Of a stretch of DNA of 64,000 bases, positions 11,701 through 25,476 are shown in pieces. Within the stretch, counting starts at the first letter, position 1; the number at the start of each line of letters is the position of its first letter. Source of the stretch: Dirofilaria immitis (Eukaryota > Nematoda > Chromadorea > Rhabditida > Onchocercidae). The notes under the pieces were generated by a model. The model searched no databases and was not told the DNA's origin. It worked only from the letters and a program-made list of their open reading frames with translations. Where the stretch lies: assembly GCA_024305405.1 (NCBI GenBank), contig JAKNDB010000103.1, positions 1,860,001 through 1,924,000 of the forward strand. Direction: 5' to 3'. The translations under genes and the position numbers were made by a program.

Positions 11701-14700
11701 TTTGAGCAGAATTTTAAACTGACACGAATACGAAACATTTATATTTCATATGACAAATTCTAAAAACTGTTGAGCAAAAAGTTATTTAGGATGAAACTTT
11801 TTATTTGTTATTCTCGACATCAACTAAAATTATTATGCATAATTATGGAAATGTTGTATTTTATATGCTATCAATAATATTTTATACAATTTATCTAATA
11901 AAAAAAAATATCGTTGCTTTATTTATAAATAATAATAATAATAATAATAGAATTATTCGATAATATGAAAGAAACTTCAATTTTAATTATATTATAAAAA
12001 ACAGGCTGTTATTATTGATATGCTAATTAATTGAAAAAAAATCAAACAAAACATTCGTTTTAATCTACATAATTTACTTATTTATTTTCATAATCTGATT
12101 AATTATTACAAAATATTATTCATGATTTTTCTTATTGATAAGTTTTCTTGAAATCATATGGGTATTATTCTTCAATTAACATATTATTTATATTTTATTT
12201 CATTATCATTTGAATTTATATGCCCAATATGCTTAATATTTTAAAATATATTTATCTGTTGAATAATACGATAAGATAATTTTATTGAATCGTTTGCATG
12301 AATCATAATATAATACATTTATAATAATATATATCAAATTAATAACATTTTATATAAAAATTTATTTCACTAAAAAAACTTTCAAATCTTAGTTAAAGCA
12401 TTTTTCCAGAGTTGTCGAATTTAAATAGACTTACTAAAGAATAAATATTTTTATTGTTTTGTTATAATTATAGCAATGAATTGAAAAATATTAATTTCAT
12501 CTTATCACACTTATCATTTTAGGATAAGTCAGATTGATATTTCAAAATGAATTGATTAATTTATTTTTAACGGAACAAGTCGGTTTGTCAAATAGATAAG
12601 GGATTTCAAATTTTATTAAACGGAAAACTGAAGAGCTAAATAAGATAAGACTTCAATATAGGTTAGCGTATGTGAAATATGAATTAAAAAAATACTTATT
12701 CATAAATATTTGATAATATGATCAAATGTAAGACGTTAATAAGTTAAAATTTAAAAGATTTTGAATATAGAATTTTAATAAAATTAATCAATTACAATTT
12801 TGATAAGCAAGACATACCAAGTAATAATAAAAATATGGTTAATGAGATCAAAATTGATATGCAAAATGAAATTTTTTCACCACCATCAGATGGCAAATAG
12901 AATACTAATGCTGTAAGAAAACTGAAATAAAACAATAATGAACTTATTTTTTCTTTAAAAGTCAAATTAACCAAAAATGATTAAATTGTCAGATGAAGTT
13001 TCCGGTCAAATAAGTTGAAAGATTATAGCTAAAAAGATGCAAACTGAAGTGATCTATAACTTTAATATAAATTCATCCTAGAATTAATACAAATTAAATT
13101 ATATCTACCTGATTCCAACAATTGGAATAATAAGATTCATCGTATAAAATAACGTTTTTCGACGGAGATGAATTTCGTACGTAAGATCAATAAATGGTGA
13201 TTCACAACATGGATATCTTAAATTTAGATGAAATATTTGAAATATTAATTAAAAATATTTAAATGAAATATTATTAGTGAAAACTAATATTTTTCTCAAA
13301 TTTGCTTACATCATTAAAAAAAATTAATGATCATATAAATTAAAAATTCATTTTAAATTTGAAGAATTCACGATACCTAATTTCATGACGTTTGCTAGGT
13401 ACACCAAGTATATCCCATTCTCCGCTAGGATAATAATCACTTAGATCAATACCTAAATTAAAATTTTGAAAATATTATAATTTATGAATTCTAATAACAA
13501 ATATTTTTAATAAGTTTATGAAAATTTTCTATTCCTATTCTATCTTTTCAATTATTAAAAATCGATTATCTTTTGAACTAAATAAATTGATATTAAAAAT
13601 CAATAATTCATATATTTTATCATATATAAATATACATACATTTATTCTCACCTTGATCAACAATCCAAATTGTTTCAATATATTCACCATCAATTCCTGG
13701 AATTATTTTTTTTCTTTTCGTTCAATATCTGATTCTTTATGTTTCAAATCAACTTCTAAACCATTATATGTCCATGAGCCTATAAAGTAGAAAGAAAAGA
13801 GAACAATTCTGAAAATGTCTAAAATTTAATAAAAAGTTGAAAATAATTTTCTTCCTATTTTTAATTCAAATTATACCAAATTTCATTTCGCATGTTTGCT
13901 CATCAAATGGAAACCATTCCACATTAATTTGACACATACTAAAATTATTTTTTTATTCTAAGTAAATAACAAAATTTAAAAATCAATAAAATATTCAATT
14001 AAAAAAATAGAAGGAAATAGTTTCAAGTAATTAGTATGAAAAATATCAAATTTTAGAAAGCTAAACCTTTTGTAAGTTGCTGGCGGTGCCCATTCTACAG
14101 TACCATTAAAAGATAATTTAGCTTTTGTCAAGGATGATACTTGATAATTTCCATCAGCGCTGTAATTGTTATCAATTATAAATCAAACTATCTATAAGTA
14201 AAAATTATCATTTGTCTTCTGTTTTCTGAAATTTAAACTCAGACAATTTGGCGGGATGAAAAAGTTTCAAACTTATTATAAAGAACAATATCTGGAATCC
14301 AAATCATATCAGATGGAATATATAATACATTTACTCCACCATATTCTTCTGGATTCCACTTCAATTTAATATCTGTCCATGTCTATAATCAGAAATCAAT
14401 CATATCAAAACTATCATTTTTGAATTTTTTAAAAAGCTGCAAAGATAATATGTTATTTTTGATAAAAGATTGTAAAATGAATAGAATTAATTACTATTAT
14501 CCCTTTAAATTGATGCAAAAAAATGATAAAACTAATAATTCAATAAATCATTCAATTTTTCAAGTGTTATATATTTATTTTCAATATTTAATTATTTATA
14601 ACTAAAAATTTTTACAAAATTACATGTTGAAGCCAAACATTTGTCGTCATAATTTGATTTTTTCATGCTGAAAAAGAAAAAAAAATTTAATTAAAAAAAG

Positions 14701-14997
14701 ACTGTCTTTCATAAAATTAACTAATTGATTATAAAATATATTTTTCAATCTTTAAGTTTTGAATTTAAATAAGCATAAAATATGAAAGCTAACCACATCA
14801 AGCAGTTGTGATAATTTTAATTTAAAACGAACAACCAATGCATTTGTTTTATTATTTATCGGTCGAACAAGTTTATTGTAATCAATCAATAAATCCTCCA
14901 ATAAACGATTGGCATCTTTATTACAATAAATAATTGGTAATAAGAAACTTGGCAAAAGATGAAAGTTGAAAATAGTTATCATTTTGAATGAATACAT
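8792..14997 (-). CDS. Nicotinic acetylcholine receptor alpha subunit (UNC-63/UNC-38/ACR-6-like), two single-base frameshifts
   Basis: Exons (minus): 14997-14794, 14667-14624, 14382-14273, 14159-14067, 13938-13877, 13779-13652, 13452-13377, 13216-13109, 12921-12818, 10943-10837, 10543-10355, 9949-9863, 9720-9562, 8932-8792. With two bases restored the product is about 537 residues, normal for the family. A signal peptide ([18 protein letters not shown]...) precedes [11 protein letters not shown]. Loop A is [15 protein letters not shown], the Cys-loop [15 protein letters not shown], loop B GSWTYNG and loop C YPCCE; the vicinal Cys pair marks an alpha subunit. M1-M3 run from [10 protein letters not shown] through [17 protein letters not shown] to [16 protein letters not shown]4 follows [15 protein letters not shown] before M2 predicts a cation channel of body-wall muscle or neurons, the class targeted by levamisole. 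Exon 2 (44 nt) and exon 6 (128 nt) are each one A short. The exact orthologue is uncertain. Confidence 0.88.
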
Positions 14998-15010
14998 TCC
15001 TGAATATTCT
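14998..15010 (-). promoter_or_regulatory. Probable spliced-leader trans-splice acceptor of the receptor gene
   Basis: On the minus strand ATATTCAG is followed by GA and then the ATG at 14997. An acceptor two bases before the first ATG is what SL1 trans-splicing would give, and it favours the start at 14997 over the in-frame ATG at 14982. Confidence 0.5.
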
Positions 15011-15283
15011 TTATTATTTTGATTATTTTAAAGGTTAATTATTATTTCAATTGTTATAATTTAATGCATTTTTTAAAAGAATAATTTGATAATAAAATTT
15101 ACAAAATGATAATATTTGATAATAAAATATACAGAATGATAATAAAATTAGCTCAAATTAATGAATGAACTAAAAGAAATAAAAAATAAAATATAAGATA
15201 GTATTTTGAGCCATGAATGCCAAGAAAGGCAGAAAGTAATGACGAGAAAATAGCAAACTAAGCTCTAAGAATTTTAATCTATT

Positions 15284-15336
15284 TTAAAGCTTTTTAGTCT
15301 TAAAGTTTTTTAATCTTAAGGCTTTTTAATCTTAAG
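15284..15336. repeat. Short tandem repeat, unit about 17 bp
   Basis: Three imperfect copies of a TTAAAGCTTTTTAGTC-like unit follow one another. Confidence 0.6.
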
Positions 15337-18300
15337 ACAATAATAAACAATATATCAGAAGCACTACGGCCAGTTTAATAATCGTAATAGAATTTTCAAG
15401 CTGTGAGATTGATTGAAATTTATAGGACGAATGATTTTCAAAATTTATCATATATCAATATTTGTCGATATATGATAAGAAAATTGCTAAGAAATTTTCA
15501 AATTTCAGAAATAAAATTTTTATTTATCAATTTTTTATCATTTATTCTGAGCTGATATACTTCATGATTAATGCAATATATCAATATTGATTTAATTATC
15601 GTATTTATATACCTTCAATTGTGTTATCATTAATTTGTTATGATCATTATCACTGTTTCATTGATTGCTGCTATCTATTATTACATGAATGCATTGCATG
15701 ATATATAAAAAATGTAACCTAATTATTATTAAAACTGTAGGTTTTATTTTAGATTTAATTATATTATAAATTGAATAATTTAATTGTTAAAATTGGAATT
15801 AAATTTCATATATATCTATTAAAGGTATTATAAAATTGACTTATTTAATAATTAAATGTTTTTTCAATTTTGAATTAAAAATTTCGGAATAAAATAATAA
15901 GCAATTTAAAGAATGGGTGGGATTAAATTTTGCATAAATTTTATAGGATTGTGATTGCATCATGAAAAGTTGACAGTTATATATAACATTTGAATAAGGA
16001 AAACAAAAATAAAATTTCATTCATTTTTCTGACAAGTTTTCGATCCAAAAACTTGCCAAATGTAAATAAATTAATTTTAGGGATATATGAGGAAGAAACA
16101 AATCAATTCTTTTTTTTGAAATTTGGAATGGATTTGAAGACAAAGCATCGATGAAAAGATATGAAAGGAAGAAGAAAAAAACGAATGGGATTTTCTACAA
16201 TTCATCTTTTTCAATTATAAAAATGCAAAACATTTACATAGCGAATATGACGAAATACTCGAGAGTGAAAGGATGGGACAATGAAATGCCTTTGACTAAA
16301 GTTTGATGCAGAAAACTAAAAGAAAAAAATTCATTGACACATCAAAAACTATTTCAAATTTCTTCTTTTTTGGGATAGGAGTGAAAGTTAAGAGATAGAT
16401 ATCTCAGGAGAAATCTTTACTATTGCATTTCAGAGAACTTCAAGAATCTGTGACTTTTCTATTTTTCATTTCAAATTGAAAACAAATTGAAAATGAAAAA
16501 CTTTATTAGATTGAAATTTTGGATTTATCATATATTTTGGAACTAAAACAGTAGAAAAGAAGGGAGGATCATTCAATTTTTTTTTTTTGTATAAATTATT
16601 AAAATGAAATTTTGATTTTATTTTCTTTCTCCATGTATTTCACATATGCTTGATAATATTCTTTCGCACTTCAGCAATTAATTTAATAAATATTATTACT
16701 TCTTATTATAACAATACTTGTCGAGAATGCGTAGTTTTATTTCATAACAAAAGCATCATTGATTAATATATAGTAAAAATAATTTCTTTCCTACCAATTT
16801 ACAACATGAAATTTATCTAATCTTTTAATCTAACAATTATCATTGGATATCCAACTGTATAATAATTCACGTCATTTTATATATTTGGCTAGAAGAGAAA
16901 AGAAAAAAAGTTCCATAAATAAATTCATATTTTAAGTGGAAAACTTCAAAGAGCAATTAAAAAACTAAATGACATAATGGTTTCACATAGCATTTGAATT
17001 TGTCCCATTTTTACTTCTTCTCTTTTCATCAAAACTTTATTGAAAGTATTGTTGTATAATTGATAATAACCATTTGTTGTTTTAATATTTTACTAATATT
17101 ATTCTAATTAGTTTTTTTTAATCGAAATGTAAAATTTTATTTTAAATAATTTTTAATTTTCAAAATATTTTGAATTTATATTATCATTTCACTAAAATTA
17201 TCCAATCCATATCATGAGGCAAAAAAACTGGGAAAACATGATAACAAACTGATAAATGTCCTATTTTTAAAACGAAATTAAATTTTGCTTTTTCTTTTTC
17301 ATTTTATTTAAAAATTAAATAATTATAAAAAAGATAGATATGGATAAATTATCGAAGTATGGAGTTAGAGGCTTAAAAAATTTAATAATTAAACCGGTAT
17401 ATTGTTGTTTCATTTGTTCTATAGAAAGAGAGAGAGATAGAGGGAGAGAGAACGAAACAGAGAGAGAATAAATGTGCTGTAATTCAAATGTAAAATTTTA
17501 TTTAATTAATTAATTTTATAAATATCATAAGTATCTAAATGATTTACAAGCATATCAAAGTTATGATTTAATACGGTAAGATATATTTTTTAATAAATAT
17601 GTATATGTATGAGAAATAAATGATTCATATATTTATTATGCATATACATATATACATACATATATATGTATATACAAAATATAATTTTATTGTACTAAAA
17701 GATTGAAATGGTTTAATTTTTAAGAAATAAAAAAGTTTGAAAAATATTTATGAAATGTTTAAGAGTTTAGAAAATTTAAATTTAGAAACAAATATTTGTC
17801 CATTTCTTCAGTAGGAATAAAAAAATGTAACTCTTTGCTTTTTGTTTTATCAGAGAAAAAAATAAAAAAATTTTCAAACAAAAATATATTATGGCATTTT
17901 AAAATAAATTCAATCGAATAAATTTAAAATTAACCGCCAACAAAGTACAATGATTTTTATTTTTTGCTTTCTACATCTCTCATTCCGATTTTAATCAAAA
18001 AAATAGCAATTAAAAACGAGCAGAAAAAAATATTCGTAATTTAATGATTTATCTTAACTTTTCATTTCCCTCCAAAATTTCATTTTTCAAAAACTTATTT
18101 TCTTTTAGATTTTAAAACTTAATGAATTTAATAAATTTAATCATTTTAGATTGTAATAGCGCTTAAAAATTAATTATATGTTATGTAATTATATCATTAT
18201 TTCTCACATTAAAATTTAGATTTGTGTTATGTACAAAATTTTTCAGAGAACTTAGTTTTCACTTGAAATAATTGATGGAAAATTGAATATCAAATAATGG

Positions 18301-19288
18301 AAAAGTATATTTATAATGGAATTTAAAATTCCAATTATACGATTTCCTTATAGGAGATAGTTGGGATTTTAAAATTCAATTTCGAAGCTTAGATTTGATG
18401 TTGCTTTTGATCTCATTAAGAATGATTTCATTTCTTTTTTGTTTGATAAATTCAGTATAGAGCATAAATCAAATTATACTTCACGGAATCAAATTGAGTA
18501 AAAATGAATCCAATTAAATAGGCTGAAATAATTAATCTCAATAAGGTTGAAAATAATTTGTCTAAGTATGTTGCAAAGTTTGCTTGCAAAATTTTGATTA
18601 TTTTATATAAAAATATCATGGCAATATGTATATATACATATATATAAAATTAATTATCGAAAAAAACAAGGGAGAGTAAGCATATAAATTTTCATTTAAA
18701 ACTCTTATCAAAATCGAAAATTTCAAATTCTTTGAGGAATATTGCAATCTACGTCCTAAAATTATAAATTACCATTGCTGATATCTGGAACTGATAAGAA
18801 AGAAGGACAAACACAATACACGATCGAATTGGAATTACTTGTTATATGAAATCGTTTTGATGATAATGATACGGAAAAGTGAAGAAAGAAGGAGAGAATT
18901 AAAAGGTTAGTGATTATTATCATTAACAATGATATATTGATGCTGTTGACAATAAGAAATATCATCACCATTTATTTATATTTACTATTTTACCTTTCTA
19001 TTAATAGGTACAAGAATGAGATCGATAATAATGGAATAAATTATTCCTCATGGTCATTGTGTTTTTTAATTCATTATTAAATTATTCCAAATAATCGATA
19101 ATCGAAATATTAGCTAACTATGATTTATAAAATTATGATAATCATCATAATATAAATAAGAAATGCTATTGTAAACGATTGTTATTATTATGAATTTTTT
19201 AGAAATAAAATTTTGCCCAGATTATATTGACAACAATGATGATAATAGTTATCCTATTAATGTTGCAATTTGTTACTATCAAAATAAT

Positions 19289-19289
<1 letters not shown>

Positions 19290-19376
<87 letters not shown>
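19290..19376. repeat. Pure (GAT)29 microsatellite
   Basis: Twenty-nine uninterrupted GAT units, followed by AAAG and two more GAT units. The purity suggests recent expansion and likely length polymorphism. Confidence 0.95.
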
Positions 19377-22244
19377 AAAGATGATGATATGAAAGTATGC
19401 TAAAAATCAATAATTTATCAGAATACTATCATTTTTTATAATATTTAATCTATTGTAGATTAAAAAAATAGAAGCGATAAATAATTAAAACAATTTAAAG
19501 AAAAAAACATTTAAATTATCCTAGTATTATAAACGAAGAAATGATATTAATATAGATAACAATAATATTAACAATGGCAAATTCAGTAATACTAATGATA
19601 ATAATGATAATAACATTAAAAACTATCATTATTACAGCTTTATTTATTAGATTTCTTATTGATTCATTAATTAGTGTAATGGTAATTGTCCTATATATAC
19701 GCATATTTAGAATATAAATCGATTTACTTATTCCTTCATATCTTTCAATTAAATTTAAAATTTTCAGAAATGAATATTTCACTAATCTATTCGTTTTCTA
19801 CAATGATTAACACTATTGTTAATCACAATCATTAATGATTGAATAATACGCTTATTCGAGTTAATTCCATATAGTAACAAATTTATATTTTACAAATTCA
19901 ATTAACTAATTGATTTTCAATTTAATGTATCAGTTGGATTTTCTCTTTTCCTCTCTTTTTTTTTTCTGAAATGAATGAATTTCGATAATTTTGCGCTAAA
20001 ATTTCTTTATATAATATTAGATTGTCTGGCATTTTTCATCGCATAAATGTACAGTATATATATACATATATGTATTATTATTGTTTATTTAATTTTTAAA
20101 AATTCTTCAAATTCAAATAAACAATTTTGTTAAATTCATTCTGCCTTCATTTCACATTATAATATTCCTTTTTTTTTTAAGCAAAACTATATTAAACAAT
20201 ATTTCATTTATAATAATTATTATTTCTTTTATAATTAAAATATTAACAAAAAAAACAAATTAGAATTTTAAGGAAAAAGCTAAAACTTTTTCCTTAAATT
20301 TACTTTGCATTAATCGTTTAATTTTTTTCTTTTTTGCAAAATTTCATTTATTTTTTATTTTCTAAAATAAATAAAAATTGCTTATTTTGAATGATAAAAT
20401 TTTGAAATTTGTATGAAATATTTTATTTTTAATACACAATAATTTCGCACATATAAATGATAATTAGATACAATCGAAAAAAAGGAAAATTGATAAATAT
20501 AGTGATAATTAATTGATAGATGATAATTTTCATATAAAGTGATAATTTAAAAAATGAACAATAATTGAAATTATTTTGTAATGATTATTTTATAAATTAA
20601 TATTTTAGGTAATAATTTATGCGAAATCATAGTATTTTGATTGGTTAATTTTTTAACAAAAATTGTATGTATTTCACCTCTCTTTTTTTTTCCTATTTAC
20701 CTCACCATTTTTACCTCTCCGGTAAATAAAAGGAAGAAGGTTAAATGACTTATTGATGATTGATAAACTGTTGTTTGCGAAATATATGGAGTAAGAGGAA
20801 AATTTGCGAATGATTGTTATCGCAATTCTTACGTCCTATTCGTCTTTTTTCGTTCCAATAATATGATAAGTTAAAAAAAAAAGAATAATACATATCGCAT
20901 ATAAACAACATTTAATTTAACAATTATACCATTTTTTTGTTAAATTTAAAAATTTAAAATAAAATTAATTTTATTTCCAAATTAATTCGATTGTTTATTT
21001 AATTAATTTTCGAATGGATAGGTTCGTTAATATCTATTTTCAATGAATCAAAATTAAATTGTTATTTTAATTCCTTTTCAATTTCTTTTTATTTCATTAT
21101 TTCTTTTATCAAATTATAATTTCCTTGTATAATCAATCGATTCTTTCAAATTAATATGATATATATTACATTCTTCCTATCATACATATCTATGATTAAT
21201 TATGTCATTTATTTTTATAAATTTATTTCTTAAATTTTTATATAAAAATTTAATTTTGTAAAGAAAAAATTCCAAAAGCTGAAATACAGCATTTTATATT
21301 TTTACGTCAAACTTTTTTTTTTTTTACAAAATGATTGATAAATTATCGATTCATTCAATTTTTTTCTTAATTTAAAACATTTTTAACCTGTAAATTTGTT
21401 TTCTTGAAATTTCTTTTCCATGACATATCATTTTTAAAGTTTTGATAATAATTTTCGCAATCTGTAATTATTTTTAATTATGCTAATTGAAGTGAATTAA
21501 ATCCTATAATTTATATCGTAAATTTAAAATATTTTAATTAAACACAAAACTATAAGTCTGTAAATCATAAAAGTGAAATTTACAATTATAATTGATCAAG
21601 TTATCGAAAAAAGTAGAATTAAAAAGTTATTTACTAATAATAATAAAATTAATGTGTACAAAATATCTTTATATAATAACTATATTAACGATAATAATAA
21701 TATCATTATTAGCAAAATTAACATAAGTATATTATACTTGGATAATAGATGATTTTTCCTATAAGAAAAAAAAGGAAATATTTGAAGGAAAGACAGAAAT
21801 TGCTAAAGATTTGGGATTGTAAAAGATTAATGGGTTAAATAAAGTTTGTTATGCTTGTTGTTTTTTTCTTTTGGATATTGAACTTAAAAGAAAGGAAGAG
21901 ACTTTTTCCATTTTCATTTGAAAAAAAAGTTTTAGATGAAATGATGAAGAGAGAAAGGAAAAATGAAATGAAAATAGTAGTGATAGGGATGAGTAGAAAA
22001 TTGATGAGTTAAATCAAAACTTTTTTCTTGGATTTTCTTCATTTTTTTTTCGTTCTTCTATCTTATCTACTTATCATTGAAATATCCAAATATGGGATTT
22101 ATTTCAGGACTGAGCTTTTTGGCCAAAAATGATTAATGCTTTGCTTATAGTTTTTGGAACAAAAAAAAAAAAAAATTGAACATTTTCATATACGAAATGC
22201 TTATACATTATATATACATGTATAAACCACTCAAACAAAAATCT

Positions 22245-22282
22245 TTTTCATTTCTCTCTCTCTCTCTCTCTCTCTATTTCTC
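22245..22282. repeat. (TC)n microsatellite
   Basis: A run of alternating T and C, with a few interruptions at its ends. It starts the repeat-dense zone at 22.2-26.2 kb. Confidence 0.9.
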
Positions 22283-23053
22283 TTTTATTTCCCTTTATTA
22301 TTCACAATTTATTTTCAAGGATATATTCTCATTCTTACGATTTTTATGCTTTTTGAGAAATAAAATTTAAATTTTTAGAAGATAGGCATTGATAAGAGAT
22401 TTTAGTTAAGTTAAAATTATCATTTTAAAATAAACGTTGTTAACAAATAAATTGAAATGTTTCATTTCGTTTTGTTTTGTTTTATTTTTTTTATGCATAA
22501 AATTATTCATCATATCAACCATTCTTTAATTCAATTTTTTCTAATTTAATAAAGTAATTTTAGTATTCGAATATTTGATTATTAAAATGCGATCGATTAA
22601 GTATACGGTAATATCAATTTGAAATTAAAAAAAAATTCTCGTAATATATGAAGTGAACCTTCCGTTTTCACCTCTTTCACTTTTGAATTCTCATCTTTTT
22701 CTAATTTAATTCAATAATTCTAATATTCCGATTATAAAAATATGCTATAATTTCAATTTAAAATAAAAAAATGTCATATAATATTTGAAATAAATCAATT
22801 CAAATTTATATTTCTTATTTTGTCTTTCATTTCTGTATATTTACTAATATAATACTTGTATTAAGAATATTTAATTAATACATTGAAATTAAAATTAAAC
22901 AATTCATGTTTATTTATATTAATGTTATTTAAAAGTTTTAATTACGATGATTTTACCAAAAGTTTTTTAATCTCTCATAATGTGAATATTTATTTTGTGT
23001 TTAAAATATTTAAGCAAACAACAAAAAGAAAAGAAAATATGATAGTGACAATA

Positions 23054-23120
23054 ATGGTAGTAATAATAATAATAATGATGATGATGATAATGATGAAGAT
23101 GATGACGATAATAATGATAT
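23054..23120. repeat. Mixed ATA/GAT trinucleotide tract
   Basis: AAT/ATA units pass into GAT units and back. A related ATT/ATC tract lies at 23175-23205. Frames through it give only homopolymer-like peptides. Confidence 0.75.
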
Positions 23121-23420
23121 AGATTGAAGAGCAATGAAAGGACAAATTAGAAAAAGAAACGAATCATTCTCAAAATTATTATTATTATCATTATCGTCAT
23201 CATTATTGGAGTACAAATAAAATAAAATTAATTTTTAATGTAATATTGCAATTTAAAATAAACTAATACTCTCTCCTATTTTTCCTCTTTTCTTCTCTCT
23301 CAAATCAATTCTATCTAATTTTCTTTAACTTGCCCTTCTTTCACTCTTTCTCTAACTGAAAATCATCTCCAAATTGATTATAAATTTAATTTTTCAAACA
23401 TTAAAATTGAAAGCCTTCCA

Positions 23421-23602
23421 TTCATCATCATCATCATCATCATCATCCTCATCATCACTATTATCACAATTATCATCATCATCATCACTATTATCACAAT
23501 TATCATCATCATCATCACTATTATCACAATTATCATCATCATCATCACTATTATCACAATTATTATCATCATCATCACTATTATCACAATTATCATCATC
23601 TA
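23421..23602. repeat. TCA microsatellite plus 30-bp minisatellite, five copies
   Basis: A (TCA)n run at 23421-23446 leads into about five head-to-tail copies of a 30-bp unit containing CACTATTATCACAAT and four or five ATC units. The copies at 23461, 23491, 23521, 23551 and 23581 keep exact 30-bp register, with one base change in the fourth. Open frames here merely reflect the period being divisible by three. Confidence 0.9.
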
Positions 23603-23798
23603 TCTTATTTATTTATTCCTTGACATTCTGCCCATTTTTATTCGTTCGTTCAATTCTTTCCCAATGCTTTTCGATCTTTCTTTTTCTTCAATCTTAGCCC
23701 TTTCATTACCCAAAATTTTTCTTGTTCCTTTCCAAGAAATCAAAAATAAAAAACAAATGACATTTTTTGCTTTTATAATCATTTAACGAACAGAAAAA

Positions 23799-23928
23799 AG
23801 AAGGGAAGGAAAGGTAAGGAAAGGAAAGGTAAGGAAAGGAAGGAAAGGAAGGAAAGGAAAGGTAAGGAAAGGAAAGGTAAGGAAAGGAAAGGAAAGGGAA
23901 GGGAAGGGGAAGGAAAGGAAAGGAAACC
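23799..23928. repeat. Polypurine (GGAAA)n-type tract
   Basis: About 130 bp of almost only A and G on the plus strand, built from AAGGAAAGG and GGTAAGG units with occasional T. Such homopurine sequence can form triplex structures. Confidence 0.85.
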
Positions 23929-24080
23929 ACAAAACAATCTTTTGTACTTTCAATCATTTATTTAATTAATAAAATTTAATAAATTTTGATCAAAAATAAA
24001 TAAATAAATTCATCCAAAAACAATTAATTTTCGAAAAAGTACCAAATTTTTTTTCTTTCATTAATGAAATAATTATTATA

Positions 24081-24306
24081 TTGAAAGAAAGAAGGAAAGA
24101 AAGAAAGAAAGAAGGGAGGAAAGGAAGGAAGAGAGAAAGAAGAAAGAAAGAAAGAAAGAAAGAAAGAAGGGAAGAGAGAAAGAAAGAAAGAAAGGAAGAG
24201 AGAAAGAAAGAAAGAAAGGAGGAAAGAGAGAAAGAAAGAAGGAAAGGAAGAAAGAGAGAAAGAAAGAAAGAAAGGAAGAAGGAGAGAAGGAAAGAAAGAA
24301 GGGAAT
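24081..24306. repeat. Long polypurine (GAAA)n/(GAAG)n tract
   Basis: About 225 bp of pure purine on the plus strand, made of GAAA, GAAG, GGAA and GAGA units. The open frames through it (Lys/Glu/Arg one way, Ser/Phe/Leu the other) are repeat artefacts. Confidence 0.9.
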
Positions 24307-24972
24307 GAAATAATCATATCATTTTTCATCTTTCTTTTTTAAATTAATTTTTCCTTTTTTTTTTCTAAAATCAATTAACAAATATTATTGTTGATTATGA
24401 ATCAAAAGTGAAGTTATCAAATAATATCATTTTTCTTTTATCATCTTCTTCAAATTTTATAAATTATTTATGCTACTGATAATATCCTACTTTCATCTTT
24501 TCTTATCTTATATTTCTTTTCTGAAATTGCATATCATGTTTGTTTATAACATTATATCACTTATGATTGTAGAATTTATTGTTGTTATTTGTTATTATCA
24601 TTTTAATATTATTAAATTGTTCTATTGCAATTACTATTATTATTTTTATTAGATATTATAATCACTACTATTGTTAATACTATTATTAAATTATTACTAC
24701 TATTGTTGTTGTTATCGCTATTATGATAATAATAATGATAAATGTTATTGTTCTTCATTATATTATTATTGTAAGAACAATAATATCATAACTATGCAAA
24801 TACATAATATTGTTAATTGTTATGCCAAATGTTTTATTTATTTCTTATTACCATATCCATTCCTTAATCTTAGTTTTTAATCCAGAAGATTTAATATGGC
24901 AGATAATTTTCTGATTCATTTCATTTTAAGATCTCTTTTATTCTAATTTGCTTAGCTGCAAATGGGAAGGAA

Positions 24973-25038
24973 TGAGAGAGACAGAGAGGGAAAGAGAAAT
25001 AGAAAGAGAGAGAGGAGAGAGAGAGAAAGAGGAGAGTA
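24973..25038. repeat. (GA)n-rich microsatellite
   Basis: Interrupted GA/GAGAAA tract. A shorter one follows at 25304-25328. Confidence 0.85.
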
Positions 25039-25476
25039 AAAGAGATGGTATAATTTTGATTCATTTAATCGAATTTTGAAAATTTCAAAAAATTTATGAT
25101 TAATAATTTTTCTTAATATCATTTTTCCTTTCTTTTTACTTCGAAAATTTTATCATAATTTTCTTTATGGCATCTTTTATTAATTTTCAATAAGCCGATG
25201 AATAAATAAGTTTTAAATTTCATAGATATTATAGAAATTACAACGATATGAATTATGAAACTTAGTCTCAATTGCTTCTAATAAATTACTATACAGCAAA
25301 AAAAGAGGAGAGAGAGAAAGAGAGAGAAATTATTGATGATTAATAATATAAATTTCTATGTGAAATAAAAATCGGAAAATATGCAAAAGGAAAAATTTTT
25401 CTCTTTTTCTCTATAGAAAAAGCAAGAAATTGAAAATTTAAATCGTTTTTTAAGGAATGAATTTTTGACTAAAATA

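Larger units (their letters stand above)
15011..22244. other. Gene-free AT-rich DNA, first part of the desert
   Basis: No coding exon can be supported on either strand. The area contains a GA microsatellite at 17424-17466, short TATA/ATAC runs at 17640-17675 and 18625-18650, and a long pure GAT array at 19290-19376. Upstream signals for the minus-strand receptor gene would lie just right of 15010. Confidence 0.55.

Noticed and set aside
23374..23697. Ser/Leu-rich 107-codon frame on the plus strand and Met/Ile-rich frame on the minus strand
   Set aside because: They follow the TCA and 30-bp repeats (periods divisible by three); not conserved-protein-like.
24024..24329. Lys/Glu/Arg-rich and Ser/Phe/Leu-rich open frames
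   Set aside because: Pure products of the (GAAA)n/(GAAG)n polypurine tract.
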